This document shows, one piece after another, positions 15,106 to 17,574 of a stretch of DNA of 17,574 nucleotides. Position 1 is the stretch's first letter. Each line of letters begins with the position of its first letter. Below the pieces are notes generated by a model. That model ran no database searches. It was not told where the DNA came from and was given only the letters and a program-made list of their open reading frames with translations. The stretch comes from an uncultured Gammaproteobacteria bacterium (GTDB lineage Bacteria > Pseudomonadota > Gammaproteobacteria > PS1 > Pseudothioglobaceae). The DNA lies in NCBI GenBank assembly GCA_929200175.1, contig CAKMYR010000015.1:1-17574 (forward strand). The letters run 5' to 3'. The translations under genes and the position numbers were made by a program.

Positions 15106-16244
15106 TGTTAGCTGTTTATCAAAATTTTGAATTTGATAAAAAATTAATTGATAAAAAAGCCTTAAATATTATTACAAAAATCCAAAAAGCTGGATTTAAA
15201 GCATATCTAGTAGGTGGCTGTGTAAGGGATTTATTAGTAGGATTAAAGCCTAAAGATTTTGATATTGTAACTAATGCGAAACCAAAACAAATACATAAAT
15301 TATTTAAAAATTCTCGTTTAATTGGTAGGCGTTTTATAATAGTACATATATTATTTCCAAAAGGTAGATTTATTGAAGTTGCTACTTTTCGTAGAGATAT
15401 AAATAAAACCTATAAAAATGGCATTATTGCTAGTAATAATTATTTTGGCACTATCGAGCAAGATGTGCTGTGTAGAGATTTTAGTATAAACGCTTTGTAT
15501 TACGATATAGAAAGCAAGCAAGTTATAGATTATGTAGGAGGTTTAGAAGATATAAAAATAAAAAAAATCAATGTAATTGGTGATGCTAAATTAAGATTTG
15601 CCCAAGATCCAGTTCGCATGATTAGAGCAATTCGTTTTCAGATTAAATTAAAAGCTAAATTAAGTAGTAAAATTAAATCTTGTTTATATAAGCAATCATC
15701 ATTATTAATTAATATTTCTCCAGCGCGTTTATATCAAGAATGTATTAAATTATTTCATAATGAATATTCTTTAGAAATTTATCAAAAATTAGAAAAGTAT
15801 AATCTGTTACATTATTTATTTAAGCAAACCAAAACCGATAGTTTTATTAAAAAATCTTTAATAAATACTTCTTTGCGCATTAAAGAAAATAATACTATTA
15901 GTCCAGTTTTTTTATTTGCAGTTTTTTTATGGAATGCTCAAAATCAGCGTTTTATAGCTATTAAAAAACATAAAAAATCTTTTTATTTGAGTTTTGAGCA
16001 AGCATCAGAAGAAGTTATTAAAAATCAACAACAGCAAATTTTAATCCAAAAATGGATGGTTAATAAAATCAAAAAAATTTGGTTTATGCAAACTATACTA
16101 GAAAATAAAAATTACAAAAAAAAAGATGAGTTATTAAAAAATTCTATGTTTAGAATATCGTATGATTTTTTTGTGTTAAGAGCCAATAGTATAAATCCAG
16201 AACTACTGGATTTAGCTAGGTTTTGGAATGAAATGCAGAATTAA
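15105..16244 (+). CDS. pcnB: Poly(A) polymerase I (PcnB type)
   Basis: Adds poly(A) tails to RNA 3' ends, marking them for decay. The 379-residue class II nucleotidyltransferase has YLVGGCVRDLL at 34-44, catalytic Asp51 and Asp53 in KPKDFDIVTNA, the RLIGRRF motif (71-77) that distinguishes PcnB from CCA-adding enzymes, EVATFRRD, then FGTIEQDVLCRDFSINALYYD, DYVGGLEDI, FAQDPVRMIRAIRF, and the neck block NISPARLYQECIKLF. The body and tail beyond about residue 260 are weakly conserved and very Lys/Gln/Asn-rich. E. coli PcnB has about 465 residues, so this one is short at the C-terminus. A CCA-adding enzyme remains a lesser possibility. Starts on the last base of queF. Confidence 0.88.
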   Translation: MLAVYQNFEFDKKLIDKKALNIITKIQKAGFKAYLVGGCVRDLLVGLKPKDFDIVTNAKPKQIHKLFKNSRLIGRRFIIVHILFPKGRFIEVATFRRDINKTYKNGIIASNNYFGTIEQDVLCRDFSINALYYDIESKQVIDYVGGLEDIKIKKINVIGDAKLRFAQDPVRMIRAIRFQIKLKAKLSSKIKSCLYKQSSLLINISPARLYQECIKLFHNEYSLEIYQKLEKYNLLHYLFKQTKTDSFIKKSLINTSLRIKENNTISPVFLFAVFLWNAQNQRFIAIKKHKKSFYLSFEQASEEVIKNQQQQILIQKWMVNKIKKIWFMQTILENKNYKKKDELLKNSMFRISYDFFVLRANSINPELLDLARFWNEMQN

Positions 16245-16261
16245 TGTTATAATAAAAGGCT

Positions 16262-17574
16262 ATGTTATGCTTGAAAATTAATCTAATTAAATTTATAGCC
16301 ATTATATGCATTTCATTTGGATTAATTTCTTGTGGTGGTAGCGGTGGTAGCAGTGCTAGCGGTGGTAACAGTGATAGCAGTAATGGCGAGTTACCAGTCG
16401 ATACTTTAAAACATGGATACTTAATCGATAGTAGTGTAGAAGGAGTAAGTTATTTTGTTGATGATATTTTAGCTGGTTCTACAGACTCAGATGGCAAATT
16501 TACATACTCTATAAACGCCAAAAAAATAACATTTAAAATAGGTGAATTAATTCTTAAAAAAGATTTTGATTTAACTACAATAAATCCTGATAAAAATGTT
16601 TTGCCTACTGATTTAGTTGGAGTTAGTAGAAACAAGTTTTCTAATACTTTTGTAATTAAAATATTGCAACTTTTACAATCTTTAGACGATGATGATGATC
16701 CGGATAATGGAATTAAAATTAGTACTGAAACTAAGCAAAAATTTACCACAAAAGAAGAATTAGAAAACAAAAAAGTAAAGGATTTAATTGATAAAACAAG
16801 TAAAGAAATAGTGCCAAATGATATAGCTATTAAGCACTTTAAAAAGACCCTTAAAAACTTAGGATTTAATATTGGATTAGTATTTACTAATAAAAGAATT
16901 TTTAGCTTTCCAGAAAATGTTATAAACTCTTTTATTTTAGAAGCAAAAGATGATAGTGATAGTGCTGTAACATATAGTATAAATAAGACAAAATATGATT
17001 ATGCAGCATTTAATATCGATTCAAATACTGGCGTAGTGAGCTTTAAATCAGCTCCTGATTTTGAAACTAAAAATTTATATAAATTTGAGGCAGTTGCAAA
17101 TAATGCTACTGAAATTGCTACTTTAACTATTGCTGTTAAAATTCAAAATCAAGACGATAATCCAGTTATTAAAAACTCAATTGAAAATATTGAGACTAAT
17201 GAAAATTCAGCAAATACTATTATAGATTTAACTAATACTTTTACCGATGTTGATAATGATGATAGTTTAATTACTAAAACCGTATTAAGTAATTTTAATC
17301 CATCATTAGTTAATGCCACAATTGATAGCAATACCTTAACGCTTGATTATCAGCCAAATCAAAATGGCAGTGCTATTATAATTATTGGAGCAACTTCAAA
17401 TGGCAAAATTATTACCGATGGTTTTTTAGTAAATGTTTTGGCAATAGATGATACTCCAGTTATTAAAAATCCAATTGGAAATATTACGGTTAATGAAGAT
17501 TTTACAAATACTATTATAGATTTAACTAATACTTTTACTGATACTGATAATGATGATAGTTTAATTACTAAAAC
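16262..17574 (+). CDS. Cadherin-repeat surface lipoprotein, 3' end missing
   Basis: Open to the right edge: 437 complete codons, no stop. Residues 1-24 are a lipoprotein signal peptide (hydrophobic IKFIAIICISFGLISC, lipobox LISC, lipid on Cys24); Gly at +2 suggests outer-membrane sorting. A Gly/Ser/Asn linker follows (25-41), then a domain starting HGYLIDSSVEGVSYF at 51 and holding LLQSLDDDDDPDNGI near 138-151, a pattern common in bacterial surface lipoproteins. Residues about 213-297 form a cadherin-like domain (FNIDSNTGVVSF, then PDFE). From 298 come 98-residue tandem repeats (next begins 396, cut by the edge) of the TNTFTDxDNDDSLITK type found in long adhesins. Start ATG at 16262 has AAAAGG only two bases before it; TTG at 16271 is the alternative. 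Likely role adhesion; partner unknown. Confidence 0.85.
   Translation, partial: MLCLKINLIKFIAIICISFGLISCGGSGGSSASGGNSDSSNGELPVDTLKHGYLIDSSVEGVSYFVDDILAGSTDSDGKFTYSINAKKITFKIGELILKKDFDLTTINPDKNVLPTDLVGVSRNKFSNTFVIKILQLLQSLDDDDDPDNGIKISTETKQKFTTKEELENKKVKDLIDKTSKEIVPNDIAIKHFKKTLKNLGFNIGLVFTNKRIFSFPENVINSFILEAKDDSDSAVTYSINKTKYDYAAFNIDSNTGVVSFKSAPDFETKNLYKFEAVANNATEIATLTIAVKIQNQDDNPVIKNSIENIETNENSANTIIDLTNTFTDVDNDDSLITKTVLSNFNPSLVNATIDSNTLTLDYQPNQNGSAIIIIGATSNGKIITDGFLVNVLAIDDTPVIKNPIGNITVNEDFTNTIIDLTNTFTDTDNDDSLITK
16334..16381 (+). repeat. 9-base-period Gly/Ser linker tract in the lipoprotein gene
   Basis: Two exact copies of GGTGGTAGC (16334-16342, 16343-16351) are followed by variants of the same nine-base unit up to about 16381. 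The tract encodes the flexible linker just after the lipidated Cys. Because units are nine bases, gain or loss changes linker length but keeps the frame. Confidence 0.7.
17153..17574 (+). repeat. 294-base tandem repeat in the lipoprotein gene
   Basis: The unit starting at 17153 (Asp-Asp-Asn-Pro) begins again at 17447 (Asp-Asp-Thr-Pro), an offset of 294 bases or 98 codons. Bases 17212-17280 and 17506-17574 are nearly identical, with only a few differences. The second unit is cut by the window edge, so the number of copies is unknown. Confidence 0.85.

Noticed and set aside
16450..16770. Minus-strand reading of 106 residues opposite the lipoprotein gene
   Set aside because: The plus strand encodes a recognisable lipoprotein domain through the same bases; the minus reading is low-complexity Ser/Leu/Val without motifs.

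Overview
The window is a low-GC stretch (about a quarter to 30% G+C by eye) of a bacterial chromosome. The TolQ/TolR/TolA system, LptF and a lipoprotein with a lipobox show a diderm (Gram-negative) cell. The trxA-rho pair, the ruvB-ybgC-tolQ-tolR-tolA order, a DUF502 gene beside aspS, and a PcnB-type poly(A) polymerase together point to a gammaproteobacterium. The very low GC, the shuffled ancestral operons and the adhesin-like lipoprotein would suit a host-associated or marine lineage. I cannot name the genus from this sequence.

Region 1 (1-304) is the end of a CRISPR array: five 34-base repeats and four spacers, running off the left edge. The tag-like repeat end (ATTGAAAC) lies on the right of each repeat, and the last two repeats are degenerate. 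Both signs say the array is read left to right and that this is its leader-distal end. Any leader and cas genes must lie outside the window. Bases 305-551 hold no gene but contain a nested inverted-repeat element at 339-397.

Region 2 (552-4650, minus strand) is a tight gene set read as htpX, map, a DUF502 membrane protein and aspS: membrane protease, N-terminal methionine removal, unknown envelope function and Asp-tRNA charging. Region 3 (4742-10552, plus strand) starts at a 91-base divergent promoter region and reads ruvB, ybgC, tolQ, tolR, tolA, glyS. The Tol genes form the inner-membrane motor of the Tol-Pal envelope system, but tolB and pal do not follow; glyS (GlyRS beta) stands there without glyQ.

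Region 4 (10575-11657, minus strand) is a WecA/WbpL-type polyprenyl-phosphate sugar-1-phosphate transferase, convergent with glyS. A 210-base divergent region with recognisable -10 elements separates it from region 5 (11868 to the right edge, plus strand): trxA, rho, lptF, queF, pcnB, then a lipoprotein gene cut by the window edge. rho, lptF, queF and pcnB are nearly contiguous (gaps of 13, 14 and -1 bases). The lipoprotein carries a Gly/Ser linker, a cadherin-like domain and 98-residue tandem repeats of the kind found in large surface adhesins.

Most genes are ordinary housekeeping genes. The points worth a second look are the CRISPR array end and its decay pattern, the inverted-repeat element beside it, the WCAPC thioredoxin, the His-type AspRS, the 20-heptad TolA helix with a recent internal duplication, and the repeat-growing lipoprotein.
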